Assembly (NCBI RefSeq): GCF_001294335.1
Contig: NZ_LGKG01000013.1
Location: 227,227 to 291,226, forward strand
From: Streptomyces chattanoogensis
GTDB lineage: Bacteria; Actinomycetota; Actinomycetes; Streptomycetales; Streptomycetaceae
Length of the DNA stretch: 64,000 bases
Reading direction: 5' to 3'
Every line of letters starts with the position of its first letter. Position 1 is the stretch's first letter. Position numbers and translations under genes: made by a program. The notes beneath the pieces are model-generated. The model saw only the letters and a list, made by a program, of their open reading frames with translations. It made no database searches and had not been told where the DNA came from. Positions 36,545 to 47,548 of this stretch are shown one piece after another.

Positions 36545-36582
36545 GTAGACAGCGTCTACGACCTCTGGTAGACACTGTCTAT
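36545..36582. promoter_or_regulatory. Two TetR palindromes over the tetR start
   Basis: GTAGACAGCGTCTAC (36545-36559) and GTAGACACTGTCTAT (36568-36582), centres 23 bases apart. The second runs into the ATG at 36581. Both share GTAGAC/GTCTA arms. Confidence 0.85.
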
Positions 36583-37279
36583 GCATGCCTCCACGCCACC
36601 CACCCCGCCGGAACCGCCCACGCCCCTGAGCGGCGATCAGGAACCGGGCCTGCGCGCCCGCTTGGTGGACGTCGGCGTCGACCTCGTGACCCGGGAGGGC
36701 GTCCAGGCCCTGTCCCTACGGGAGATCGCCCGCCGGGCCGGGGTCTCGCACGGGGCGCCGCGCCGCTACTTCCCGACCCATCTCTCCCTGCTGTCCGCCA
36801 TCGCCCGCCGCGGCTTCGCCGACCTGGGCGCCAGAACCACGGAGGCGCTCGGCGGCCACGGCGGCGACGGCAGCCCCGGGGACAGCAGCCAGGACAGCAG
36901 CACCGACGGCCGGGCCGCCGCCCGCGCCCAACTCCGCACCCTGGCCCGGGTCTACCTGGACTTCGCGCTCAGCCACCGCGGCATGTACGAGCTGATGTTC
37001 CGTCACGACCTGCTGGAGAGCAATCAGCTCGGCCTGCGGGACACCAGCCTGCCGCTCTTCGGCGTACTCGTCGGGCTCGTCACCCGCGCGCGGACCTGGC
37101 CGGAGGGGGAGCCGGACAGGACGCCGGAGCTCGTCGCGGGCGCGCTGTGGAGCACTCTGCACGGCATCGCCCAGCTGTGGGGCTGGGGCAGCCTGCAACT
37201 CGCCACCGGCGCCGCCGATGTGGAGCCGCTGCTCCGCGCCGCGGTCGATGCGCACCTGGGCCCGGAGGAGGGCCGGTGA
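36581..37279 (+). CDS. TetR-family regulator of an MFS exporter
   Basis: A 232-residue repressor with the helix-turn-helix at about 45-65 (LSLREIARRAGVSHGAPRRYF) and a TetR C-terminal domain of the WHG type. A Gly/Asp/Ser-rich loop at 93-108 is unusual. It is coupled to the MFS gene by GTGA and preceded by two palindromes, so drug-induced derepression of the exporter is the likely circuit. Confidence 0.92.
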   Translation: MHASTPPTPPEPPTPLSGDQEPGLRARLVDVGVDLVTREGVQALSLREIARRAGVSHGAPRRYFPTHLSLLSAIARRGFADLGARTTEALGGHGGDGSPGDSSQDSSTDGRAAARAQLRTLARVYLDFALSHRGMYELMFRHDLLESNQLGLRDTSLPLFGVLVGLVTRARTWPEGEPDRTPELVAGALWSTLHGIAQLWGWGSLQLATGAADVEPLLRAAVDAHLGPEEGR

Positions 37280-38676
37280 CCTCGACAGCGAGCCCCGAGC
37301 GCCACCACCTGAGCCCTCGACGGCAACGCCACCACCGGCGCCTCGCCCTCACCGGCAGCATCGTCGGCGCCGTCATCGTCGCCCTCGACGGCACCGTGCT
37401 GACCGTCGCCCAGCCCACCCTGCAACGGGACCTGCACGCCTCCTTCGTCCAGGTCCAGTGGACCAGCACCGGCTACCTCATCGCCGTCGCGAGCCTGCTC
37501 GTCTTCGCGGGCCGGCTCGGGGACCGGTACGGCCATCAACAGGTCTTCGCCCTCGGCATCCTGGGCTTCGGCGCCGCCTCGGCAGGGATCGGCCTGGCGC
37601 CCGGCGCCGACTGGGTGATCGGTCTGCGGATCGCCCAGGGCATCTTCGGCGCACTGCTCCAGCCGGCCACCCTGGGCATGCTGCGCGCCGCATACCCGCC
37701 CGACCGGCTCGGCATGCCCATCGCGCTGCGGACGAGCGCCATCGGGCTGGCGGCCGCCGCCGGTCCGGTCATCGGCGGCGCGCTGACCGCGCACCTGGGC
37801 TGGCGGGCCGTCTTCTTCCTCAACGTCGCGCCCGCGCTGGTCATCGGCGTACTGGCGCTGCTCGTACGGATACCCGCGCCCCGCGGGGGCGCGACCCCCA
37901 CCCGTCTCGACCTGCCCGGCGCCGGTCTGCTCGCGGTGGCCCTGGTGTGCCTGGTGCACACCCTCATCGGCATCCCGGACGCCGGCTGGACCGTGGGGAC
38001 CGCACTCGGATTCCTTGCGATGACGGCGGCCGGCATCGCGTTCGTCCGGCACGAACGGCGCACCGCCGACCCGCTGCTGCCGCCGGACGTCCTCGGATCG
38101 CCGACCGTCGCCGCGGCCCTGGCGATCCTCCTCGCCGCCTCGGCGTCGCTGTTCGGCACCCTCTTCGTCGGCACCTATTTCCTGCAGAACGTCCTCGCCC
38201 TGGACCCGTTCCAGAGCGCGCTGCGGGTACTGCCCCTGGCCGTGATGATGGTGCTGAGCGCGCCCGCCTCGGCCGTACTGCAGCGCCGGTACGGTCCCCG
38301 GCGCACGACCGCCGCGGCGATGACCCTGCTGACCCTCGGAGTCCTCCTCCTCTCCCTCCCCGGTTTCGGGCGGTCGTCGACGACGGTGACCACGGTGGCG
38401 GTCAGCGGCGGTTTCCTGCTTCTGGGCGCCGGGTTCGGGACGGTGATGGTCACCGCGACGGCCGTCATCGTGCGCCATGCCTCCGCGGCCCACGCAGGGG
38501 TGGCGGGCGGCCTCCAGCAGACCGCGATGAACATCGGCCCGACGCTGGGCGTGGCCATGGCGACCATGCTGGTGAGCCTCGGCGCCGCGACGGGCGCCAC
38601 GCTCCTCGTCCTGGCCGCCGTCGCCGCGATCGGTGCGCCGCTCGCCGCCGGACTGCCCGGCCGCGGCGAGAGGTGA
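37276..38676 (+). CDS. MFS drug exporter (DHA2 family, 14 helices)
   Basis: A 466-residue proton antiporter. Motif A region GRLGDRYGHQQ follows helix 2, and motif C is seen in helix 5 (GLAAAAGPVIGGAL). Length and helix spacing fit the 14-helix DHA2 group. It starts at GTG 37276 inside the TetR stop. The substrate is unknown; members export dyes and antibiotics. Confidence 0.92.
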   Translation: MTSTASPERHHLSPRRQRHHRRLALTGSIVGAVIVALDGTVLTVAQPTLQRDLHASFVQVQWTSTGYLIAVASLLVFAGRLGDRYGHQQVFALGILGFGAASAGIGLAPGADWVIGLRIAQGIFGALLQPATLGMLRAAYPPDRLGMPIALRTSAIGLAAAAGPVIGGALTAHLGWRAVFFLNVAPALVIGVLALLVRIPAPRGGATPTRLDLPGAGLLAVALVCLVHTLIGIPDAGWTVGTALGFLAMTAAGIAFVRHERRTADPLLPPDVLGSPTVAAALAILLAASASLFGTLFVGTYFLQNVLALDPFQSALRVLPLAVMMVLSAPASAVLQRRYGPRRTTAAAMTLLTLGVLLLSLPGFGRSSTTVTTVAVSGGFLLLGAGFGTVMVTATAVIVRHASAAHAGVAGGLQQTAMNIGPTLGVAMATMLVSLGAATGATLLVLAAVAAIGAPLAAGLPGRGER

Positions 38677-38701
38677 CCGGGCCGGCGGCCCCGGCTTCGG
38701 C

Positions 38702-39298
38702 CTACTCCTGCGCGGCCGGCCGGTAGGTGCACACCTGCACGCCCGTACCGCTGGTGACGGCCGAGACCAGCTCGAGCGTGCGCAGCGCACCGTCGCCGGG
38801 GAAGATCGTCTTGCCGCCGCCGAGGATCACCGGCTCGATCATGAGCCGGAGTTCGTCGACCAGGCCCTCGCCCAGGAGGGTGCGTACGAGGGTGGGGCTC
38901 CCCATGACCAGCAGGTCGCCGCCGTCGGCCGCGTGCAGCTCCCGGATACGGGCGACGGCCTCACCGCCGGGGATGCGCGTGGTGTGCGCCCACGTCAGCT
39001 CGTCCTCGCCCAGCGTCCCGGACACGACGTACTTCCGGATGGCGTTCATCCGGTCGGCGAACGGATCACCCGCCCGCTCGGGCCACGCCGCGGCCATCGT
39101 CCGCCACGTACGGCGCCCGAACAGCAGCGCCTCGGCGTTGTTCAGCGCCTCGTCGAAGACGCCGCCCATCACCTCCGGATCGAAGAACGGGTGCGACCAG
39201 CCGCCGTGGGCAAAGCCTCCGTCGGTGTCCTCGTCGGGTCCGCCCGGCGCCTGCACGACGCCGTCCAGGCTCATGAACTCACTGACCACGATGCGCAT
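38702..39298 (-). CDS. Dihydrofolate reductase-like (RibD C-terminal domain) protein
   Basis: A 198-residue YyaP/YwjB-type protein, opening MRIVVSEFMSLDGVVQAPGG, with LLFGRRTWRTMAAAWP and the cofactor segment GGDLLVMGSPTLVRTLL. These proteins share the DHFR/RibD reductase fold but lack proven DHFR activity. Convergent with the MFS gene. Confidence 0.9.
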   Translation of the reverse strand: MRIVVSEFMSLDGVVQAPGGPDEDTDGGFAHGGWSHPFFDPEVMGGVFDEALNNAEALLFGRRTWRTMAAAWPERAGDPFADRMNAIRKYVVSGTLGEDELTWAHTTRIPGGEAVARIRELHAADGGDLLVMGSPTLVRTLLGEGLVDELRLMIEPVILGGGKTIFPGDGALRTLELVSAVTSGTGVQVCTYRPAAQE

Positions 39299-39322
39299 GG
39301 GTGCGCTCCTCTCCCTCTGTTC

Positions 39323-39385
39323 CGATGCCGGACGTCGGATGCCGGATGTCGGATGTACGGCATCGGACGTCGGCGGTACGGCGAT
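39323..39385. repeat. Short direct and inverted repeats
   Basis: ATGCCGGACGTCGG and ATGCCGGATGTCGG stand in tandem, followed by an inverted copy ACGGCATCGGACGTCGG. They lie upstream of the DHFR-like gene, in the 187-base gap before the UvrA-like gene. Confidence 0.6.
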
Positions 39386-39485
39386 GGAGACTGCCGCACC
39401 GCTCCGGAATCATCGGCGCCCTCGGGCCCCGGAGAGTGATCCGGCACACATAGCGGTACCGCCCGACGCACCGAAACAGCCCCGG

Positions 39486-41882
<2,397 letters not shown>

Positions 41883-41900
41883 GCCTATCGGGTCTCCATG

Positions 41901-41932
41901 GTCAGGTGGGTCAGGTGGGTCAAGTGGGTCAG
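41901..41932. repeat. 9-base tandem repeat before UvrA-like gene
   Basis: GTCAGGTGG (41901), GTCAGGTGG (41910), GTCAAGTGG (41919) and a partial GTCAG. The repeat covers the stop codon of the VOC gene (41929-41931). Confidence 0.75.
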
Positions 41933-42339
41933 CGGCTCTGGGCGAAGCGCAGCATGTTGCCCGCGGGATCGCGGAAGGCGCAGTCACGGACGCCGTACGG
42001 CTGGTCCATCGGCTCCTGCAGCACTTCGCCGCCCGCGGTGCTGATGCGCTCGAAGGCGGCGTCGACGTCGTCGGTCGAGAAGATGACGCCGCGCAGCAGG
42101 CCCTTGGCGAGCAGTTCGTCCATGGCCTGCTTGTCGGCGGGCGAGGCGTTCGGATGCGCCAGCGGCGGTTCCAGCACGATCTCCACGCCGGGCTGCGACG
42201 GCGAGCCGACCGTCACCCAGCGCATTCCCTCGAACGCGACGTCGTTGTGCACCTCGAGTCCGAGCACGTCGCGGTAGAAGGCGAGCGCCTTGTCGTGGTC
42301 GTCGACGGCGATGAAGCACTGCGAAAGCTTGATGTCCAT
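41929..42339 (-). CDS. VOC-family protein
   Basis: A 136-residue glyoxalase-fold protein (LSQCFIAVDDHDKALAFYRD; ending RDPAGNMLRFAQSR). It starts ten bases after the AraC gene and 46 bases before the UvrA-like gene, so the three are probably co-transcribed. Proteins of this type bind bleomycin-like compounds or metals. Substrate unknown. Confidence 0.88.
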   Translation of the reverse strand: MDIKLSQCFIAVDDHDKALAFYRDVLGLEVHNDVAFEGMRWVTVGSPSQPGVEIVLEPPLAHPNASPADKQAMDELLAKGLLRGVIFSTDDVDAAFERISTAGGEVLQEPMDQPYGVRDCAFRDPAGNMLRFAQSR

Positions 42340-42349
42340 GCGGCTCACG

Positions 42350-42865
42350 CTACGGGCGGGCCGCCCGCTGCGCTTCTCCGTTCCTGACCGGTTCTCCGTT
42401 CCCGACGGGTTCTCCGTTCCCGACGGGTTCTCCGTTCCCGACCGGTTCTGCGGCCCCGACCGGTTCCGCGTTCCTGACCGGCCGCGTGAAGATCTTGGCG
42501 ACGCAGGCCGGGACGGCCGCACCCTCCTCGTGCCGGCGCGCACGGTAGGCGCTCGGGCTCTCGCCCACCAGCTCGGTGAACCGCGAGCTGAACGACCCCA
42601 GCGAGGTGCACCCGACCGCGCAGCAGACCTCCGTCACCGACAGGTCACCGCGCCGCAGCAGGGCCTTGGCCCGCTCGATCCTGCGGGTCATCAGATAGCT
42701 GTACGGCGTCTCCCCGAAGGCGGCGCGGAAGCTGCGGGAGAAGTGGCCCGGCGACATATGGGCGGCGCGCGCCAGCGCGGGGACGTCGAGCGGCTCCGCG
42801 TAGTCGCGGTCCATCAGGTCACGGGCTCTGCGGAGCCGTACCAGGTCCGCAAGCGGAAGCGTCAC
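42350..42865 (-). CDS. AraC-family regulator with hexapeptide-repeat tail
   Basis: A 171-residue protein consisting of an AraC DNA-binding domain at the N-terminus (about 10-112, two helix-turn-helix units; SYLMTRRIERAKALLRRGD) and no sensor domain. The tail (about 132-162) repeats EPVGNG three or more times, from a tandem DNA repeat. It heads the AraC-VOC-UvrA-like row and may regulate it. Confidence 0.9.
   Translation of the reverse strand: MTLPLADLVRLRRARDLMDRDYAEPLDVPALARAAHMSPGHFSRSFRAAFGETPYSYLMTRRIERAKALLRRGDLSVTEVCCAVGCTSLGSFSSRFTELVGESPSAYRARRHEEGAAVPACVAKIFTRPVRNAEPVGAAEPVGNGEPVGNGEPVGNGEPVRNGEAQRAARP
42379..42478. repeat. 18-base tandem repeat inside the AraC gene
   Basis: Units of TTCTCCGTTCCCGACGGG and close variants, about five copies from 42379 to 42478. 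They encode the hexapeptide repeat at the protein's C-terminus. Multiples of 18 keep the frame, so copy number could vary. Confidence 0.8.
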
Positions 42866-42935
42866 CGGACCAGCATCGCACGGCCGCCATGAGGCGCGGC
42901 GCCCTCATCGGCAGGCCAGAACACGCCACCCCCAC

Positions 42936-42972
42936 TTTTGCTAGCGCTTGCTTGCAATAGTTAGCACAAGCG
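42936..42972 (+). promoter_or_regulatory. XRE gene promoter with inverted repeat
   Basis: TTTTGC (42936-42941), 16 bases, TAGTTA (42958-42963). CGCTTG (42945-42950) and CAAGCG (42967-42972) form an inverted repeat around the -10 box, suggesting autoregulation by the XRE protein. Confidence 0.55.
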
Positions 42973-42986
42973 TGCACCATGGAGTC

Positions 42987-43430
42987 ATGGCATCACTCAA
43001 CGTCGGCAATCTCGGGGAGTTCCTGCGGGAACAGCGGCGCACGGCGCAGCTGAGTCTGCGGCAGCTCGCGGATGCCGCGGGGGTGTCCAACCCGTATCTC
43101 AGCCAGATCGAGCGCGGCTTGCGCAAGCCGAGTGCGGAGATCCTGCAGCAGCTGGCGAAGGCCCTGCGGATTTCCGCCGAGACGCTGTACGTCCAGGCCG
43201 GGATCCTCGATGAGCGACAGGGGCTCGACGGAGTCGAGGTGCAGACCGCGATACGCACCGACCCGTCGCTCAACGAGAAGCAGAAGCAGGTCCTGCTGCA
43301 GATCTACGAGTCGTTCCGTAAAGAGAACGGACTCGGAAGTGGCGCGGACCGCACTGCGAGCGGGCATGAGAACGGGCGCGGTCCGGACTCCCCAGAGTCA
43401 GAGGCCGACGGCGGCCCGCACGCCACCTGA
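42987..43430 (+). CDS. XRE-family regulator
   Basis: A 147-residue protein with an N-terminal helix-turn-helix (about 15-65, LSLRQLADAAGVSNPYLSQI) and a polar tail. It stands ahead of an HbhA-like gene and a DUF2516 gene; the same trio occurs in M. tuberculosis (Rv0474-Rv0476, from memory). It probably regulates itself and the following gene. Confidence 0.9.
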   Translation: MASLNVGNLGEFLREQRRTAQLSLRQLADAAGVSNPYLSQIERGLRKPSAEILQQLAKALRISAETLYVQAGILDERQGLDGVEVQTAIRTDPSLNEKQKQVLLQIYESFRKENGLGSGADRTASGHENGRGPDSPESEADGGPHAT

Positions 43431-43462
43431 GCAACCGATTCCGTTTCCAGGAGGAAGAACGC

Positions 43463-44083
43463 ATGGCCATCACCGATGACCTCCGCAAGACCGTCACCGA
43501 CGCGACCCCGCTCTACGCCCTGGCCGGGGCCGCCGATCTGGCCGTCGAAAAGCTCGGCGAGGTGCCGACACTCGTCGAGAAGATCCGTGCGGAGGCACCC
43601 AAGGCCTTCGAGTCGGTGAAGGCCACCGACCCGAAGGACGTGCAGGACCGCGTCACCAAGCAGGCCAAGGAAGCTCAGGACAAGGTGGCCGAGCTGCTCG
43701 GCACGCTGGACGGCGACCTGAAGAAGGTCCTCGACCAGGTGCAGGAGGTCGCGCTGCGGGGCGTCGGCCGTGCCGCCGAGACCGCCGTGCAACTGCGCGA
43801 GACGTATGACGAGCTGGCCAAGCGGGGCCACGGCGCGGTGGACAAGTGGCGCGGGCAGACCGCCGACACCTTCGAGGACCTCGCGGTGGCCATCGAGCCC
43901 GAGCCGGCCGCGAAGTCCGAGCCCCAGTCGCAGCCGACGGTGAACCACGACGCGAGCAAGCGGGAGACCGCCACCGCGAACGGCACCAGGACCGCGGACG
44001 ACAAGCCGACCGGGGCGAAGAAGACCGCTCCGGCGGCGCGCAAGCCGGTGGCGAAGAAGACCACGCCGCCCGCGGCGAAGTGA
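43463..44083 (+). CDS. HbhA-like helical protein with Lys/Ala/Pro-rich tail
   Basis: A 206-residue protein: a long helical or coiled-coil region (about 30-140; VQDRVTKQAKEAQDKVAELL) and a basic tail rich in KKT, PAA and RKP (about 170-206). This is the layout of the heparin-binding hemagglutinin of mycobacteria, where the tail binds sulfated sugars. In Streptomyces a role in adhesion is unlikely; cell-surface or nucleoid interaction is possible. Starts behind CAGGAGGAAG. Confidence 0.82.
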   Translation: MAITDDLRKTVTDATPLYALAGAADLAVEKLGEVPTLVEKIRAEAPKAFESVKATDPKDVQDRVTKQAKEAQDKVAELLGTLDGDLKKVLDQVQEVALRGVGRAAETAVQLRETYDELAKRGHGAVDKWRGQTADTFEDLAVAIEPEPAAKSEPQSQPTVNHDASKRETATANGTRTADDKPTGAKKTAPAARKPVAKKTTPPAAK

Positions 44084-44140
44084 TGCGGCGCGTGCCGTCA
44101 TGACGTCGTGACGTCTGTCACTTTGCGCTGAGCCGGCGAG

Positions 44141-44171
44141 TGGGCCGGGCACACTCCGGGTGCCCGGCCCG
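44141..44171 (+). terminator. Hairpin after HbhA-like gene
   Basis: TGGGCCGGGCA pairs with TGCCCGGCCCG across a short loop, about 60 bases after the stop codon. Confidence 0.7.
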
Positions 44172-44234
44172 TTGTTCGGTTACGGTGGGCCCGCACAGGC
44201 CGGGACCGACAGAGAACGAACGGGTGGTGGCAGC

Positions 44235-44576
44235 GTGCTGGTGTTCGGCTTCATGGAGCTTCTGTACTGGGTCGGAAAGGCCCTGGGCGTGTACGCCGCC
44301 GTCATGCTGATCGATGCCGCGATGCGCCGCGAGGACGCCTACCGTGCGGCAGACAAGCAGAACAAGGGCATGTGGCTGATCTTCCTCGGCCTGGCCACGG
44401 CGCTGCTCCTGCTGATGCCCGTCGATGCCTTCCTGCCGGTCCTCGGCCTGATCGCGGTGATCGTCTACACCGTGGACGTCCGGCCGGCGTTGCGCCAGGT
44501 CTCCGGCGGCGGTGGCCCGCGCCGCGGCGGCTCCAGCTCGGACGGTCCGTACGGGCCGTACAACGGCGGGCGATAA
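44235..44576 (+). CDS. DUF2516 membrane protein
   Basis: A 113-residue protein with three hydrophobic segments (about 5-25, 45-65, 66-82) and a Gly/Ser-rich end. It matches DUF2516, which follows hbhA in mycobacteria. GTG 44235 was chosen; the frame extends further upstream without a ribosome site. Function unknown. Confidence 0.82.
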   Translation: MLVFGFMELLYWVGKALGVYAAVMLIDAAMRREDAYRAADKQNKGMWLIFLGLATALLLLMPVDAFLPVLGLIAVIVYTVDVRPALRQVSGGGGPRRGGSSSDGPYGPYNGGR

Positions 44577-44589
44577 CCCCTTGCCCCCC

Positions 44590-44606
44590 GGCCGGGAGAC
44601 CCGGCC
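44590..44606. terminator. Terminator between convergent genes
   Basis: Perfect GGCCGGG-AGA-CCCGGCC hairpin between the DUF2516 and PP2C genes; it can serve both strands. Confidence 0.7.
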
Positions 44607-44610
44607 CCGG

Positions 44611-45966
44611 CTATCTCCGGTCCAGCAGCAGGACGGCCACGTCGTCCGTCAGCTCGCCGCCGTTGAGATCGCGCACTTCGCGCACCGACGCAGCCAGCAG
44701 TTCCTCGCCCTGGAGGCCGGCCGCCATCTGGCGGCTGACCAGGTCGGTCATGCCGTCCTGGCCCAGGCGCTGGTTGCCCTCGCCGATGCGGCCCTCGATC
44801 AGGCCGTCGGTGTACATCATCAGGCTCCAGGAGCCGCCCAGCTCGACCTGGCGGCGCGGCCAGCGGGCGTGCGGCAGCAGGCCGAGCGCCGGGCCGCCGA
44901 ACTCGTACGGCAGCAGGCGCGGCGGGCGTCCCGCACGGGCCAGCAGCGGCGCGGGGTGGCCGGCCAGGCACAGGCCCGCGCGGCGGCCGTCGGGGGAGAT
45001 GTCCACGGTGCACAGGGTCGCGAAGATCTCGTCGTCGGAACGTTCGTGCTCCAGCACCTTCTGGAGGGTGGCGAGGAGTTCGTCGCCGCACAGCCCGGCG
45101 AAGGTCAGCGCCCGCCAGGCGATGCGCAGCTCGACGCCGAGGGCGGCCTCGTCGGGGCCGTGGCCGCAGACGTCGCCGATCATGGCGTGGACGGTGCCGT
45201 CCGGGGTGCGGACGGTGTCGTAGAAGTCGCCGCCGAGCAGCGCGCGGCTGCGGCCGGGGCGGTAGCAGGCGGCGAACCGCAGATCGGAGCCGTCGAGCAG
45301 CGGGGTGGGCAGGAGGCCGCGCTCGAGGCGGGCGTTCTCCTGGGCGAGCATCCGGGACTCGGTCAGCTGGCGCTGGGCGAGGTCGGCGCGTTTGCGTTCG
45401 ACGGCGTAGCGGACGGCGCGGCTGAGCACGGAGCCGTCCAGCTCGTCACGGAAGAGATAGTCCTGGGCGCCGACGCGTACGGCGTCGGCGGCGCGCTCCG
45501 CGTCCGTCTCCGAGGTGAGGACGAGGACGGCCTGCCCGGTCGCCATCCGCAGCACCTCGTGCAGGACGCCGAGCTCGTCGCCGGGGCAGCCGTCATCGCC
45601 CGCATCGCACCCGGCGTGCTCGGGTGGAGCCAGGTCGAGCAGGATGCAGTCCACATCGTCGGTGAGCAGCCGCTCGGCCTCGGTGAGATTGCGGGCGGTG
45701 CGCAGCCGGGCCCGGCGGCCCGCCCAGTCCCACATGTCGGGGACGGTGCTGTTGGGGTCCTCGCCTATGAGGAGCAGGGTCAGGCCCTGGGGCAGCGCGC
45801 CGTGGGCGGAACCGTCCGCCGTCACCGCGGCGTCCATCTCCTGGGGAGAGGCATCACCCGACACCGGTGCGACGGCCGGCTGCGCGGCATTCGCGCAGGC
45901 GTCATCCACCGGTCCTGCCTGTGGCGGCAGCACAGCCGTCCGCTGGTGCGGTACGGGTACGGGCAT
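44611..45966 (-). CDS. PP2C-type phosphatase with receiver-like domain
   Basis: A 451-residue protein. Residues 1-58 are low complexity. A receiver-like domain (about 61-185) keeps Asp111 (CILLDL) but replaces the usual Lys by Arg173 (YLFRDEL) and carries an acidic insertion at 119-131. A short coiled linker (about 190-215) leads to a PP2C/SpoIIE phosphatase domain with metal-site motifs GGDFYD (245-250) and GDVCGHG (264-270). Such proteins usually dephosphorylate anti-sigma antagonists. The ATG at 45966 follows GAGGA. Confidence 0.9.
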   Translation of the reverse strand: MPVPVPHQRTAVLPPQAGPVDDACANAAQPAVAPVSGDASPQEMDAAVTADGSAHGALPQGLTLLLIGEDPNSTVPDMWDWAGRRARLRTARNLTEAERLLTDDVDCILLDLAPPEHAGCDAGDDGCPGDELGVLHEVLRMATGQAVLVLTSETDAERAADAVRVGAQDYLFRDELDGSVLSRAVRYAVERKRADLAQRQLTESRMLAQENARLERGLLPTPLLDGSDLRFAACYRPGRSRALLGGDFYDTVRTPDGTVHAMIGDVCGHGPDEAALGVELRIAWRALTFAGLCGDELLATLQKVLEHERSDDEIFATLCTVDISPDGRRAGLCLAGHPAPLLARAGRPPRLLPYEFGGPALGLLPHARWPRRQVELGGSWSLMMYTDGLIEGRIGEGNQRLGQDGMTDLVSRQMAAGLQGEELLAASVREVRDLNGGELTDDVAVLLLDRR

Positions 45967-46351
45967 TCCTCGGTTCCTTCCCTCCCCCCGAGGGGCTGGC
46001 GGCACGCCGAGCGACGCACCACCGTGCCCGTTTTCGCCCCGCTCATCGGACAAATGAGTCGAGACACCAACAGGCGCTGAGAGGCGACCATAGCGTCAGT
46101 GCCGAGCGGTTTGGAATGGCCGACGGCAATCGGCCAATGTCATATGCGGCGGCTCATCTGCGTGTTTGGGGCGGGGCGGGCGGAAAGCGGAATGACGAAT
46201 ATCACCCCGCCTGACCGAATCCTGACCGTGTGCAGTGACGGGCGGTTAACCGCCCGATACCGATCAATCCGGTCATTTATCGGTGGCCCAGATCACGATT
46301 CGGGCCGCCGCACTCCCCCGCTAATCGGTCCCCGGCTTATCGGTCCGGTGC
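45967..46351. other. Intergenic region, PP2C / NlpC-P60
   Basis: 385 bases without a recognisable gene. It holds the PP2C gene promoter and, at its end, a 15-base repeat that runs into the NlpC/P60 gene. Confidence 0.45.
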
Positions 46352-46364
46352 TTATCGGTCCGAT
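46321..46364. repeat. 15-base tandem repeat at NlpC/P60 gene end
   Basis: TAATCGGTCCCCGGC, TTATCGGTCCGGTGC and TTATCGGTCCGATTC stand head to tail. The third unit contains the stop codon and last codons of the NlpC/P60 gene, whose tail reads ESDR. Confidence 0.75.
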
Positions 46365-47548
46365 TCGGCATCCGGCCGTACGACCCCCAGGATCGGCATC
46401 GAACCGGCGCCGGTGATGGTCACCTGGCGGCCCGGACGCGGCGCGTGCACGATCGCGCCGTCGCCGATGTACATGCCCACATGGCTGGCGTCCGAGAAGT
46501 AAATGATCAGGTCACCCGGCCGCATGTCCTTGATCGCGACCCGGTGCAGCTGCCGCCACTGCTCCTGCGAGGTCCGCGGAATCGTCGTGCCGCCGGCCTG
46601 CCACGCGCGCAGCGTCAGACCCGAGCAGTCGAAGGTGTCCGGCCCTTCGGCGCCCCATACATAGTCCTTGCCGATCTGTGCCGTGGCATACGAGATCGCC
46701 TTTTTGCCGAAGCGGGACGCTTTGTTGTCGATCTCCTCCAGCACACCGGAGTCAAGCCATTTCTGCTGCTGCCGCAGCGCCAGCTCGTCCTCCAGCTTCT
46801 TGAGCCGTTCCTTTTCCTTGGCGGCCAGCCGGGATTCGAGTTTCTTCGCCGCGTCGATCTGTTTCTTGATGTCCCGCCGCGCGCCGTCCTTCTTCTTGCG
46901 GTTCTCTTCGAGCCGCTCCCAGCGGTCCGTGGCGGCCTGCGAATAGTCCTCCAACTCGCCCTTCGTCCGGGAGAGTTGGCCGATCACGCGCTTCGCCGCC
47001 TGCTGCGCCTTGCGCATCAGGGTGGCGTTGTCGAGGAATGCGCCGGAGTCGGCGCCGAGCACCAGCTTGGCCTCGGAGGGCATTCCGCCGCTGCGGTACT
47101 GCGCGCTGGCCAGCGCGCCCGCCTGGCGCTTGAGGGCGGCCAGCCTCTGCTGGGTGCGGTCGATGTTCCGGGCCAGCTTGACGATCTCCTTCTGCTGGAG
47201 CTCGACCTGCTCCTTGGCCCCGTTATAGGCGTCGGTGGCCCGCTCCGCCTTGCGGTAGAGATCGTCGATCTTCTTCCGTACGGCCTCGAGGCGCTTGAGC
47301 GACTCCCCGGCGGAACCGGAATCCACCGCCGCCGGTGCCGCGTTCCGTTGCTCCCCCGCCTTCGGATCCCCCGCCTTCGGATCCCGCGCCCCGGGATCCG
47401 CGTATGCCGCCGTCGCCGTTCCGCCGAGCAGGCCCATGGCACACAGGACCACCGCGGTACCCACGACGACCCGGCCGCCCCGCCCGGCGTTCCGGCCCCC
47501 GTTGCCCCGTACGTCCCGAACGCCCTGCCGTGCCCCCTGGCTCCCCAC
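46352..47548 (-). CDS. Secreted NlpC/P60 peptidoglycan hydrolase
   Basis: A 398-residue exported endopeptidase. A signal peptide (about 1-48, ending TATAAYA) is followed by a long coiled coil (about 80-270) and a NlpC/P60 domain with catalytic Cys in FDCSGLT and His in ASHVGMY. This is the RipA/CwlO-like layout, in which the coiled coil docks to a regulator such as FtsEX. It cleaves peptide stems of peptidoglycan. GTG 47548 was chosen because GGAGG precedes it at the proper distance. Confidence 0.92.
   Translation of the reverse strand: MGSQGARQGVRDVRGNGGRNAGRGGRVVVGTAVVLCAMGLLGGTATAAYADPGARDPKAGDPKAGEQRNAAPAAVDSGSAGESLKRLEAVRKKIDDLYRKAERATDAYNGAKEQVELQQKEIVKLARNIDRTQQRLAALKRQAGALASAQYRSGGMPSEAKLVLGADSGAFLDNATLMRKAQQAAKRVIGQLSRTKGELEDYSQAATDRWERLEENRKKKDGARRDIKKQIDAAKKLESRLAAKEKERLKKLEDELALRQQQKWLDSGVLEEIDNKASRFGKKAISYATAQIGKDYVWGAEGPDTFDCSGLTLRAWQAGGTTIPRTSQEQWRQLHRVAIKDMRPGDLIIYFSDASHVGMYIGDGAIVHAPRPGRQVTITGAGSMPILGVVRPDAESDR

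Noticed and set aside
35992..37275. Long N-terminal extension of the MFS exporter
   Set aside because: The frame is open far upstream but crosses the doxX promoter and the TetR gene in another frame. GTG 37276, coupled to the TetR stop, is the sensible start.
42379..42478. Repeats considered as a CRISPR array
   Set aside because: Units are 18 bases with no unique spacers, and they lie in frame within a coding sequence. No cas genes in the window.
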